A DNA stretch of 64,000 nt from a bacterium (lineage in GTDB: Bacteria > UBP6 > UBA1177 > JAKLFG01). Of this stretch, positions 9,837 to 17,445 are shown in pieces. The notes below the pieces were generated by a model. The model was given only the letters and a program-made list of their open reading frames with translations, made no database searches and was not told the origin of the DNA. Numbering within the stretch: position 1 is the first letter of the stretch; each line of letters starts with the position of its first letter. The translations under genes and the position numbers were made by a program. The stretch is from positions 1-64,000 of the forward strand of contig JAKLIW010000002.1 of assembly GCA_022709425.1 (NCBI GenBank), in the 5' to 3' direction.

Positions 9837-9911
9837 TGGAGCGGGCGACGGGACTTGAACCCGCGACTTCCAGCTTGGGAAGCTAGCACTCTACCACTGA
9901 GTTACACCCGC
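9837..9911 (-). tRNA. tRNA-Gly (anticodon CCC), CCA encoded
   Basis: Reverse complement folds as a full cloverleaf: acceptor GCGGGTG/CGCCCGC with one G-T pair, D stem ACTC/GAGT, anticodon stem CTAGC/GCTGG, loop TTCCCAA (anticodon CCC, reads GGG), T-arm GCGGG-TTCAAGT-CCCGT. The discriminator T is followed by a gene-encoded CCA at 9839-9837. It is transcribed away from the divergent cca gene and towards tamB. Confidence 0.96.
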
Positions 9912-10010
9912 TCAGTGGGATTTATATATCCTACAATTAAAGAAAAGTCAACTGGACGGTTGCTATTCGATGCGCTCTTCGCTATTATTTCACCACGTAA
10001 CGGAGGAGTT

Positions 10011-11207
10011 ATGAAGATATACCGGGTGGGTGGTTCGATACGCGACGAGATACTCGGCCTGCCGCAGGGCGACAACGATTTCGTCGTGGTCGGCGCGACC
10101 GAAGAAGAATTCCTTGACCGGTTCCCCGGCGCGCAGCGGGTCGGCAAGGCGTTCCCGGTCTATATCGTTGACGGCGCCGAGTACGCCTTCGCGCGCCGCG
10201 AATCGAAAAGCGCCCCCGGCTACCGTGGCTTTGACACCGACGCGTCGCCGACCGTAACGCTCGTCGAGGATCTCAAGCGGCGCGATCTTACCATCAACGC
10301 CATCGCGCAGGACTTAGAGACGCGCGAACTCATCGATCCGTGGGGCGGCCGGAAGGATATCACCGCGAAACGCCTGCGCCACATCAGCGACGCCTTCGCC
10401 GAGGACCCGCTGCGGCTCTACCGCGTCGCGCGATTCGCGGCGCTCCTGCCCGACTTCACGCTCGAAGATGCGACGCTCGAACTCATGAAAAGACTCGTCA
10501 CCGAACTCGATACGCTGTCGCCCGAACGGGTTTGGCTGGAGTGCGAACGGGCGCTGAAAACCCGCGCCCCGTGGCGCTTTTTCAGGATACTGCGCGACAC
10601 CGGCGCGCTTGCCATCCACTTCCCCGAACTGCACGCGCTCGTCGGGATGATGCCGGGGCCCGACTACTACCACGAGGGGGAGACCGACACCTTCGACCAC
10701 GCGATGCAACTACTCCACCGTCTGCCGGGGGCCGACGCGCATCTGCGGTTCGCGGCGCTCTGCCACGATCTTGGCAAGGGGCTGACCGACCCGGCGATAC
10801 TGCCGCATCACTACGGTCACGACGAAGCGGGGGTCGATCTAGTCACGGCGCTCTGCGACCGTCTGCGGATACCGAACAGCTTTCGGCTAGCGGGGGAACT
10901 CGCGGCGCGGCATCACATGGCGGCGGCGAAACTGCCGGTGATGCGGGCGGGGAAGGCGGTGACGCTCCTCAAAAAACTGCGGCGCTTTCCGGGCACCGGC
11001 ATCGCGGGTTACTTCACGATGATCCACGCCGACTCGGCGGGGAAGGCGGACGACCTCACGCCGCTCGCCCATGAATTCGAGCGCATCCTTGATATCCCGC
11101 TTCCCGAAAAATACCGCGACCTCGGCCCCAAGTCGGGCGAGATACTCCTCACCCTCCAAGCCGAAGCGTTCAACGAACTGCGGGAACGGGTGATGCCGAA
11201 AGAGTAG
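10011..11207 (+). CDS. cca: multifunctional CCA-adding tRNA nucleotidyltransferase (HD type)
   Basis: 398 residues. Adds or repairs the 3' CCA of tRNAs. N-terminal nucleotidyltransferase head with GGSIRD (7-12) and the metal-binding DND in GDNDFVVVG (about 19-27), followed by RRDLTINAIA (about 89-98) and the ERVWLE neck. An HD phosphohydrolase domain follows, with HEGETDTFDHA and CHDLGKG (about 251-257), as in the E. coli-type enzyme that also has phosphatase/phosphodiesterase activity. Start at ATG 10011 is set by GGAGGA at 10002-10007; an upstream in-frame extension to 9855 would overlap the tRNA and lacks family similarity. The final 96 bp of homology are duplicated 1325 bp downstream (12416-12511). 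Confidence 0.95.
   Translation: MKIYRVGGSIRDEILGLPQGDNDFVVVGATEEEFLDRFPGAQRVGKAFPVYIVDGAEYAFARRESKSAPGYRGFDTDASPTVTLVEDLKRRDLTINAIAQDLETRELIDPWGGRKDITAKRLRHISDAFAEDPLRLYRVARFAALLPDFTLEDATLELMKRLVTELDTLSPERVWLECERALKTRAPWRFFRILRDTGALAIHFPELHALVGMMPGPDYYHEGETDTFDHAMQLLHRLPGADAHLRFAALCHDLGKGLTDPAILPHHYGHDEAGVDLVTALCDRLRIPNSFRLAGELAARHHMAAAKLPVMRAGKAVTLLKKLRRFPGTGIAGYFTMIHADSAGKADDLTPLAHEFERILDIPLPEKYRDLGPKSGEILLTLQAEAFNELRERVMPKE
11091..11186 (+). repeat. direct repeat, copy 1 (3' end of cca)
   Basis: 96 bp encoding the last ~32 residues of the CCA enzyme before its final few codons. Matches 12416-12511 with six substitutions (about 94% identity). The two copies bracket the DUF1016 gene. Confidence 0.9.
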
Positions 11208-11294
11208 GGAAAAAATTACGTTGAGAGAGAAGCGAAGGTAGTTATTAAGTCATGCGTAATAGTTCAGTACCAAGATCGGCAGGGAGGTGAAAGG

Positions 11295-12413
11295 ATGAGT
11301 AGCGGCAAGCGACCATTGACAGCGGCCAAGCCGGATGCGCTTTTTGACCGCATCGTCACGATCCTCGAGCAGGCGCGAGGCAATGTTGTCCGGGCGATCA
11401 ACACGAACATGGTGATGGCCTACTGGCTGATCGGGCGGGAGATCGTGGAGGAGGTCCAGCACGGGAAGGGACGGGCGAAGTACGGAGAGAAGAGCATAGA
11501 AGACCTTTCCCTGCGGCTTACCGAACGGTATGGAAGCGGATTTTCCGCCACGAACCTTTGGTATTTCAAGCAGTTTTATCTTGCTTTCTCTGATCGTTTT
11601 CAAATTCCCCACCCGTTGGGTGGAGAATCTAACAAGTCGATTGTCCACCCGGCGGGCGGAGAATCTGCGCAAGGTTTCTCCCCGCAACTTTCGTGGTCCC
11701 ACTACCGTGCCCTGATGCGGGTGGAGAACCGCGAAGCCCGCGATTTCTACGAAAGAGAGGCTGTCGCGGGTGGGTGGGATAAGCGGACGCTGGAGCGGCA
11801 GATCCAGTCGTTCTACTACGAGCGTATACTCAAGAGCCGCAAGCCGGAAAAAATGCTGACGGAGGGGCGGAATTTGACCGTCCCCGCCGCGCCAGCGGCC
11901 GAACAATTGAAGAATCCTTATGTGCTCGAGTTTCTCGGTCTGCCGGACATGGCGGCGTTCCACGAATCGGACTTGGAGCGGGCGATCATTACTCACTTGC
12001 AGCGTTTTCTATTGGAACTCGGCAACGGTTTTGCCTTTGTTGCCCGGCAGAAGCACATCCGCATCGAGGAACAGGACCGCTACATTGACCTTGTCTTTTA
12101 CCATTGCCGGTTGAGGTTTTACCTGCTGATAGACCTCAAGATCGGCGAGTTGACCCACGCCGATGTTGGACAGATGGACGGCTATGTCCGCATGTATGAC
12201 GGTCTCTTCGCCGCCCCGGACGACAATCCGACGATCGGCCTGATCCTTTGTACGGAAAAGAACGAGACCGTAGCGCGTTATTCGGTGCTGAAAGACCGCA
12301 AGCAGATCTTCGCCTCCAAATATATGCTGTGCCTGCCGACGGAGGACCAGCTCCGGTCGGAGATCGACAAAGAGCGCCGACTTATCGAGGCGGCGAAGGA
12401 ATCGGAAAAATGA
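11295..12413 (+). CDS. DUF1016 / YhcG-family PD-(D/E)XK nuclease
   Basis: 372 residues of the YhcG (DUF1016) family: an N-terminal helical domain (about 15-190; MVMAYWLIGREIVEE, KYGEKSIEDLSLRL, NLWYFKQFYLAF) and a C-terminal PD-(D/E)XK nuclease domain (about 205-360; RYIDLVFYH then LLIDLKIGEL, which carries the catalytic D..(D/E)xK). Members are common in defence islands and mobile regions and are presumed DNA nucleases. A duplicated octapeptide-like unit, HPLGGES/HPAGGES, sits in the linker near residues 112-131. ATG at 11295 follows GGGAGGTGAAAGG. The gene is flanked by 96-bp direct repeats copied from the end of cca, which suggests it arrived as a small insertion. Its biological target is unknown. 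Confidence 0.88.
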   Translation: MSSGKRPLTAAKPDALFDRIVTILEQARGNVVRAINTNMVMAYWLIGREIVEEVQHGKGRAKYGEKSIEDLSLRLTERYGSGFSATNLWYFKQFYLAFSDRFQIPHPLGGESNKSIVHPAGGESAQGFSPQLSWSHYRALMRVENREARDFYEREAVAGGWDKRTLERQIQSFYYERILKSRKPEKMLTEGRNLTVPAAPAAEQLKNPYVLEFLGLPDMAAFHESDLERAIITHLQRFLLELGNGFAFVARQKHIRIEEQDRYIDLVFYHCRLRFYLLIDLKIGELTHADVGQMDGYVRMYDGLFAAPDDNPTIGLILCTEKNETVARYSVLKDRKQIFASKYMLCLPTEDQLRSEIDKERRLIEAAKESEK

Positions 12414-12559
12414 GGGATATCCCGCTCCCCGAAAAGTACCACGACCTCGGCCCCAAGTCGGGCGAGATACTCCTCACCCTCCACGCCGAAGCCTTCAACG
12501 AAATGCGGGAAAGACTTTTTCTCCGATCAAACGACATGTTGAACGAGAAAAAACGATGA
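12410..12559 (+). pseudogene. duplicated C-terminal fragment of cca (49 codons)
   Basis: ATG at 12410 overlaps the TGA of the DUF1016 gene. The frame encodes 49 residues whose first ~34 match the CCA enzyme C-terminus (LPEKYHDLGPKSGEILLTL and onward), then a different tail. It ends by overlapping the next gene's ATG (12556). Without the catalytic head it is either debris or the displaced original end of cca. It could be translated through coupling, but no function can be assigned. Confidence 0.7.
12416..12511 (+). repeat. direct repeat, copy 2 (cca tail duplicate)
   Basis: Second copy of the 96-bp sequence at 11091-11186, six mismatches, placed immediately after the DUF1016 stop codon. Period between copies is 1325 bp. 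Confidence 0.9.
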
Positions 12560-13074
12560 AATGCTTGACGAAAGCGGCGTGGATTGTTGTTGCAACGGCC
12601 ATTTTGCTGTTGGCTTTATTCTTTGTCTGGCCTCAGCAATATGCAATTTCGGAAGACGAGTGTCTCGCTAAACGAAGCGATGGTTATTATATTCTTGAGT
12701 ATCATTCGCATGCATACGGCTGGGATCTTAACCGCAAATATAGAGATCTAGGCCTGCATCCCCAACAAGAAATATATACTTGGGGGAATACGCCCGAGTC
12801 TGTATTAGAGCAACATGTACTAATGGCAAACAAGTTTTGCCTAAAAGGCTCTTTTAAGGGAAAAGTATTTAGTAATGTTGACAACATAGAAGATCAACAT
12901 AGAGTGGCTTTTTATGTTGAATCATGGGAAACAATAGGTCCCATAGATCGATTACACTTAAGGCAGAAGGTCTTTTATTTTATTCGCTGGTGGTTGGTAC
13001 GTACAGATTATAAAGAATATGAAGAAAGCAATGACTATTGGGGTAAAAGGGGATTGCGGATAGAGGGACCATAA
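12556..13074 (+). CDS. unknown single-pass membrane or exported protein
   Basis: 172 residues, not recognised. A hydrophobic N-terminal helix (about 7-25, VVATAILLLALFFVW) is followed by a soluble region with aromatic residues and a C-terminal part rich in Trp, Tyr and Arg (WWLVRTDYKEYEES). The helix lacks a lipobox. ATG 12556 overlaps the stop of the cca-tail fragment. Base composition is clearly more AT-rich than the flanking genes, with codons such as AAA, TTT and TAT prominent, which marks it as a likely recent acquisition in the same accessory islet as the DUF1016 gene. Confidence 0.6.
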   Translation: MKCLTKAAWIVVATAILLLALFFVWPQQYAISEDECLAKRSDGYYILEYHSHAYGWDLNRKYRDLGLHPQQEIYTWGNTPESVLEQHVLMANKFCLKGSFKGKVFSNVDNIEDQHRVAFYVESWETIGPIDRLHLRQKVFYFIRWWLVRTDYKEYEESNDYWGKRGLRIEGP

Positions 13075-13075
13075 C

Positions 13076-13310
13076 ATGATATTCCTCAGTATGGTCTCTA
13101 AGCGCTCTCGGCAAGGTCCGACCGAACAAGTGACCGTGGCGGATGTCCCTGTAAATGTCTCTGTAAATGTCCCTGTAAACGAAGTGTCGGACAAGACGGG
13201 CCATTGGGAAGTCGTTGAATGACCGCCGCACCGAACAAGTGACCGAACAAGTAAAATGGGTACTGACGGCGCGTCACGAACGGGGGATAGGCCGCATTCT
13301 CAGGGGATAG
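13076..13310 (+). pseudogene. remnants of a repeat-tailed C-terminus (TEQV / VNVPVN type)
   Basis: Two short frames. 13076-13222 reads ..GPTEQVTVADVPVNVSVNVPVNEVSDK..; 13230-13310, in another frame, reads TEQVTEQVKWVLTARHERGIG and then stops. Such (TEQV)n and (VNVP)n tracts are typical of the C-terminal end of AlbA_2/RecG-like or Fic-type regulators just before a winged helix. No upstream body of such a gene exists here, so this looks like decayed debris. The tract is also a DNA repeat: GTAAATGTC units around 13147-13180. Confidence 0.5.
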
Positions 13311-13323
13311 GGGCGTGCTTTGA

Positions 13324-14577
13324 TTATTTGCCGTCGGTGTTGGCGGGGAGCCGTAGCGGTTCCTGCGTCTCGTCGAGTTCTATCATCGTCTTGCCGCCGT
13401 CGGGCATCCCGAGTTTAAGAAGTTTCTCCCCCTGCGGCCGCACCATCCGCTCGTAACTGCCGACCGCCTTGTTGTAGGCGTCGTTCATCGTGCCGAGCCC
13501 TTTGCCTATCCGTTCGAGATGTTCGGTGAAGACGGCGACCCGCTTATAGAGTTCCTGCGCCGCGGCGCTGATGGCGCGGGCATTGTCGGTCTGTTCCGAC
13601 TGCTGCCAGCTGACGCTGACCGAGCGCAAGAGCGCGATGAGCGACGCCGGGGTGGCGAGCAGTATCTTTTTCGACGCCGCCCAGACGATGAGATCGTGGT
13701 CGGCCTCGAGCGCGGCACTGAAGAGCGACTCGGCCGGAAGGAAGAGGACCACATGGTCCAGCGCGTTGGGGAACTGCGCGGGGTAGTTGCGGTCGCCCAG
13801 CGCCTTGATGGTCCCTTTCAGTTTCGCCGCGTGCGCCGTCAGAGCGATCCGGCGGGCCGCCGCGTCGGCGGTGTCGAGCGCCGCGAGAAAATCGAGGTCG
13901 GGCACCTTCGCATCGACGATGATGAGCCGTTCGCCCGGCAGGCGGATGATCATATCGGGGCGCGATTCGTCGCCGGTGGTCTGTTCGGTGAAATCGCAGT
14001 GGGCGCTCATCCCGGCCGCTTCGACCACCCGCCGCAGCGTCTCTTCGCCCCATTTGCCGCGCGCCTGCGACGACGACAGCACCATCCGGAACTTCTGCGT
14101 CACATCGGCGAGCGTTTCGGACTGATGCCCAAGTGTTTCGAGCTGTTTTTTCACCTCGCCCAGCGCCGTATTCTGCTCCTTTTCGCTCTGCTGGAGCCGT
14201 TCCTGATAGGTCTTGAGCTGCTCTTCGAGCGGTTTGAGTAACCCGGTGATCGCCTCCTGCCGCTTGGCAAGGTCGCCCTGCGCCGCGATCTGCGACTTTT
14301 CGAGCGTCTCCTTGGCGAGCTTCACGAACTCGGGGCCGCTTTCCTTGAGCGCATCGGCAGACAGCGCCTTGAAGGCGTCGCGCAGATCGGTCAGCGCGGC
14401 GGCGTGCTGGTTTTTCAGATCGGCGAGCTGCTGCGCGAAGAACGAATCTTTCGCGTCGGCGACCGCCTTGAGCGCGGCCGTCTCGGCGGCGGCCCGTTCC
14501 CGGCCGATCCGCAGCGCGATGAACCAGCCCGCCGCGAACCCCGCCGCGACGCCGATGAGCATGTAGAGCGCTTCCAT
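13324..14577 (-). CDS. rmuC: RmuC-family DNA recombination protein
   Basis: 417 residues: N-terminal membrane helix (about 5-22, LIGVAAGFAAGWFIALRI), a long Ala/Gln/Lys-rich coiled coil (about 30-150), then the RmuC domain (about 165-370) with SSQARGKWGEETLRRV, RPDMIIRLPGERLIIVDAK and WQQSEQTDNA motifs. RmuC limits recombination at inverted repeats and contains a nuclease-like core (the VDAKVPDLDF strand resembles a PD-(D/E)XK active site). It lies 12 bp after the helicase-nuclease gene in the same direction, so the three genes appear to be one DNA-repair operon. Confidence 0.93.
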   Translation of the reverse strand: MEALYMLIGVAAGFAAGWFIALRIGRERAAAETAALKAVADAKDSFFAQQLADLKNQHAAALTDLRDAFKALSADALKESGPEFVKLAKETLEKSQIAAQGDLAKRQEAITGLLKPLEEQLKTYQERLQQSEKEQNTALGEVKKQLETLGHQSETLADVTQKFRMVLSSSQARGKWGEETLRRVVEAAGMSAHCDFTEQTTGDESRPDMIIRLPGERLIIVDAKVPDLDFLAALDTADAAARRIALTAHAAKLKGTIKALGDRNYPAQFPNALDHVVLFLPAESLFSAALEADHDLIVWAASKKILLATPASLIALLRSVSVSWQQSEQTDNARAISAAAQELYKRVAVFTEHLERIGKGLGTMNDAYNKAVGSYERMVRPQGEKLLKLGMPDGGKTMIELDETQEPLRLPANTDGK

Positions 14578-14589
14578 GTCTATCCCCGT

Positions 14590-17445
14590 TCAGAGCGTCG
14601 TTACTATCTTCTTTTCGTCGATAAATAGCAAATAACCGTCGATGGGACGGCCGTCGGTAAAAACGGCGCGCAGGATCGTGCGGTACCGTTCCATCTGGAG
14701 CCGGTACTTTTCGGTGAGATCGCTGCGGCGCGGGCCGGTCTTGTAGTCGATGAGCGTCACCCGGTCGTCGGCGACGATGAGCCGATCGACGATGCCGAAG
14801 AGCGTCCTGTCGGATATGTGCTGTTCGCAGAGCGCCTTTCCGGGGCGGCCGAGAAGCGTCCGTACCTCCGGATCGCGCAGGAAGCGGATAAGCGCCGCCC
14901 GTTCATCGGCGGTCAGGTCGGCATCTTTCGGTATCTCGCACTGCGCCGTCAGCCGGGCGAGCGCCGTGTGGATGCGGCGGCCCCGCTCTATCCCCGCCTC
15001 GATATCGGCCGACCGGAGCGCCGGGTCGATATCATCGCTGTCCGTTCCGGGGGCTTGTCCGCCGAAGCGTTCGGCGAAGGCGGGCGGTAGTTCTTCGAGG
15101 CCTTGCCCGCCAAAGCTTTCAGCGACGGCGGGGCCGAAGTCGTGCCGGTGGCCGAACTCGGTCGCGTCGAACCCCGCCAGCGGCGCTTTCGCGGCGCGGT
15201 GCATCCGTTCGCCGAACCCTTTGAGTTCCCCCTCCGCATTCGCCTTGATGAGTATCGTGAGGCTCCGCACGGCGCGGGTCGCCGCGACATACAGCAGGTT
15301 GGCCGTCTCATCGCCCTGTTTCTCGCGCGCCGCATCGAAGGTCTGCGCGACGGCGGCGGCACCCGGGATCGGGTCGGCGGCGAGGAATTCGCGCTCCGTT
15401 TTATTGAGGTCCAGCGGCGTTCCGTCATCGGGATGGGGCGCCGGATCGCTCTTTTCACTCTCCTCCTTCCAGAGCAGGAAGACATGGGGGAATTCGAGTC
15501 CCTTGGTGCCGTGCATCGTCGCCAGTTTCACCCGGTCGGCGTGCTCCCCCTCGGCGACGGTGATGAGCGCCCCCATCTCGACGATGGAGCGGAGGAGCGC
15601 CGCGGCGTCGATCCCGTCGGGACCGTCGAAATAGCGTTCCGCCTCGTCCCACACCGTTTCGATGATGGGGCGCGGGAAGCGGGATGCCAGTTCGCGCAGC
15701 GCCCCGGCGACCGCGGCGAAGCGGTGCGGCCGGGAGAGGCGGCCCGCCCGCTGGGCGATCCGCGCCACGAGTGAACGGAATTCGTCGTCATAGCCCAGCG
15801 CCGAAAGGGCGCGCGGTATGAAGATGCCGTCGTGCGCCGTGAAGATCGCCGCGAGCGACAGCACAAGCGCCGTTCCTTCGCGCAGGCTCATCAGTTCGCG
15901 TCCCTTGAGTCCCGAAGTGCCCACCGGCACGGCCGCCAGCATCCGCGCCGCGCGGTCCATCTGGGCATTGGTGCGGCAGAGTATCGCGATATCGCCCCAC
16001 GCACAGCCGGTCTCCCGCTGCCGCTCCTGCACCTCGGCGACGAGCCGTTCATAGAGCGCATCTTCGCCTCTGCCGCAGACCACCGGGATCACCGCGACCG
16101 ACGATATCCCGGCGTAGGGCCGCTTCCGATCGCTTTCGGGCGGCGGTTCCTGCAGGTCGGACGCGCTGTCGTTCCCGGCGAACAGTTCGGCCGTCAGCCG
16201 GTTGAAAAAGCCGATGAGCAGCGGCGTCGAGCGCCAGTTGTAGGGGAGCGATTCGGCCGTCAGCTGTCCCGACGCGACGATCGGGGCGATCCATTCCCGC
16301 AGCCGTTCCGGATCGGCGCCGCGCCAGCGGTAGATCGACTGTTTCCAGTCGCCCACGAGAAAGAGCGATCGCGGCCCGTCGCCCTCTTCGCCGATATCGC
16401 CGCGGATATCGTCCATGAGCGGCCGGAGCAGTTCCATCTGCTCTTTCGAGGTATCCTGAAATTCGTCGAGCAGGAGGTGCGCCGTCCGGTGGTAGCCCCG
16501 CTCATAAAGCCGCGCCATGAGCGTCGGCCGGTCAACGCTCTCGGCCCCGTCAAGGGCGATGAGGGCGCGCGGGATATCGGCGAAATAGCGGCGGGCGCGC
16601 CGTTCTTTCTCCTCTTCCACCAGTTTTGCCCGCAGGTCGCTGAAGCGTTTGAGAAGCGCACTGCGGAGCCGCGCCGTATTGACGACATACCGGGCGATGA
16701 GGGCGCGCATCGGCGGGTAGAGTTCCCGCAGTGTCGCGTAGGCGGCGCTTTTCTTGTCGGCCGCTGCCACCTTCACCGCGTCGATGTCGCTTTTGAGGAA
16801 GATCGCTTTGGAAAGATCGACCTTGTCGAGCGGCTGCGACAGCGGGGTCACGACCTGTTTGAGCAGGTTGCCCGCCGTCCCGTCGGCGACCGCCCCGACC
16901 TGTTCGCGGAATTTTTCGTAGGCGGCGACGATGCGCGACTGCTCCCCCTTGAGTTCGGCCAGATAGGTCGGCGGGCATTCCCACCCGGCGAGCGTGTCGC
17001 GGTTCTGGTCCAATTCGCTCAGCAGCGTTTCGGGCGATATGTTGAGTATGCGCGCCGCGATGAGGATATGTTCGGTGTCGGCGGTGACGGCGGGGTGGGT
17101 GAAGAACCGTTCGTCGGCCGCCGCCGCAATGAGCGCCTCGTCGAGTTTGTCGGCGATCTGCGGCGTCTCCTCTTCGGTCGCGAGGAGGTGGTGGAACAGG
17201 GCGTCTATCGTCGAGAACCGGACCTGCGCCGCCCGCATGAGGAGGCTTAGTTTCTCGGCCGGTGCGCTCGCTTCCCCCGTTATTTTTTCGAGTATCCGTT
17301 TTTCCATCTCGGCCGCCGCCGCGTTGGTGAAGGTGACCGCGACGATGAGCGACGGGGCGGCCGCGATATGTTCCCGCACCGCGTGGGTCAGGCGGAAGGT
17401 CTTCCCCGATCCGGCCGATGCGGTGACCAGCAGGCTTTTCACCAT
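14590..17445 (-). CDS. UvrD-family helicase/nuclease, AddA/RecB-like
   Basis: 951 residues. Superfamily 1A helicase with Walker A in TASAGSGKTFRL (8-19), motif Ia VTFTNAAAAEME, Walker B LLLDEFQDTSKEQ (about 323-335), motif III GDWKQSIYRWRG and the late motif MHGTKGLEFPHVFLL. The C-terminus carries a RecB-type nuclease module: GIVDRL, DYKTG and a downstream Q..RY segment (about 880-930). It should process double-strand breaks for recombination. Start codon overlaps the end of the upstream AddB-like gene by 7 bp. It is shorter than B. subtilis AddA (~1230), with compact insert domains. RecB is an alternative label, but no recC/recD is nearby. Confidence 0.9.
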   Translation of the reverse strand: MVKSLLVTASAGSGKTFRLTHAVREHIAAAPSLIVAVTFTNAAAAEMEKRILEKITGEASAPAEKLSLLMRAAQVRFSTIDALFHHLLATEEETPQIADKLDEALIAAAADERFFTHPAVTADTEHILIAARILNISPETLLSELDQNRDTLAGWECPPTYLAELKGEQSRIVAAYEKFREQVGAVADGTAGNLLKQVVTPLSQPLDKVDLSKAIFLKSDIDAVKVAAADKKSAAYATLRELYPPMRALIARYVVNTARLRSALLKRFSDLRAKLVEEEKERRARRYFADIPRALIALDGAESVDRPTLMARLYERGYHRTAHLLLDEFQDTSKEQMELLRPLMDDIRGDIGEEGDGPRSLFLVGDWKQSIYRWRGADPERLREWIAPIVASGQLTAESLPYNWRSTPLLIGFFNRLTAELFAGNDSASDLQEPPPESDRKRPYAGISSVAVIPVVCGRGEDALYERLVAEVQERQRETGCAWGDIAILCRTNAQMDRAARMLAAVPVGTSGLKGRELMSLREGTALVLSLAAIFTAHDGIFIPRALSALGYDDEFRSLVARIAQRAGRLSRPHRFAAVAGALRELASRFPRPIIETVWDEAERYFDGPDGIDAAALLRSIVEMGALITVAEGEHADRVKLATMHGTKGLEFPHVFLLWKEESEKSDPAPHPDDGTPLDLNKTEREFLAADPIPGAAAVAQTFDAAREKQGDETANLLYVAATRAVRSLTILIKANAEGELKGFGERMHRAAKAPLAGFDATEFGHRHDFGPAVAESFGGQGLEELPPAFAERFGGQAPGTDSDDIDPALRSADIEAGIERGRRIHTALARLTAQCEIPKDADLTADERAALIRFLRDPEVRTLLGRPGKALCEQHISDRTLFGIVDRLIVADDRVTLIDYKTGPRRSDLTEKYRLQMERYRTILRAVFTDGRPIDGYLLFIDEKKIVTTL

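Noticed and set aside
9855-10010. N-terminal extension of cca by 52 codons
   Set aside because: Would run through the tRNA gene on the opposite strand; ATG 10011 has GGAGGA and starts at the family's first conserved residues.
15832-17250. 472-codon plus-strand frame opposite the AddA-like gene
   Set aside because: Complement of conserved helicase motifs; Arg-rich shadow.
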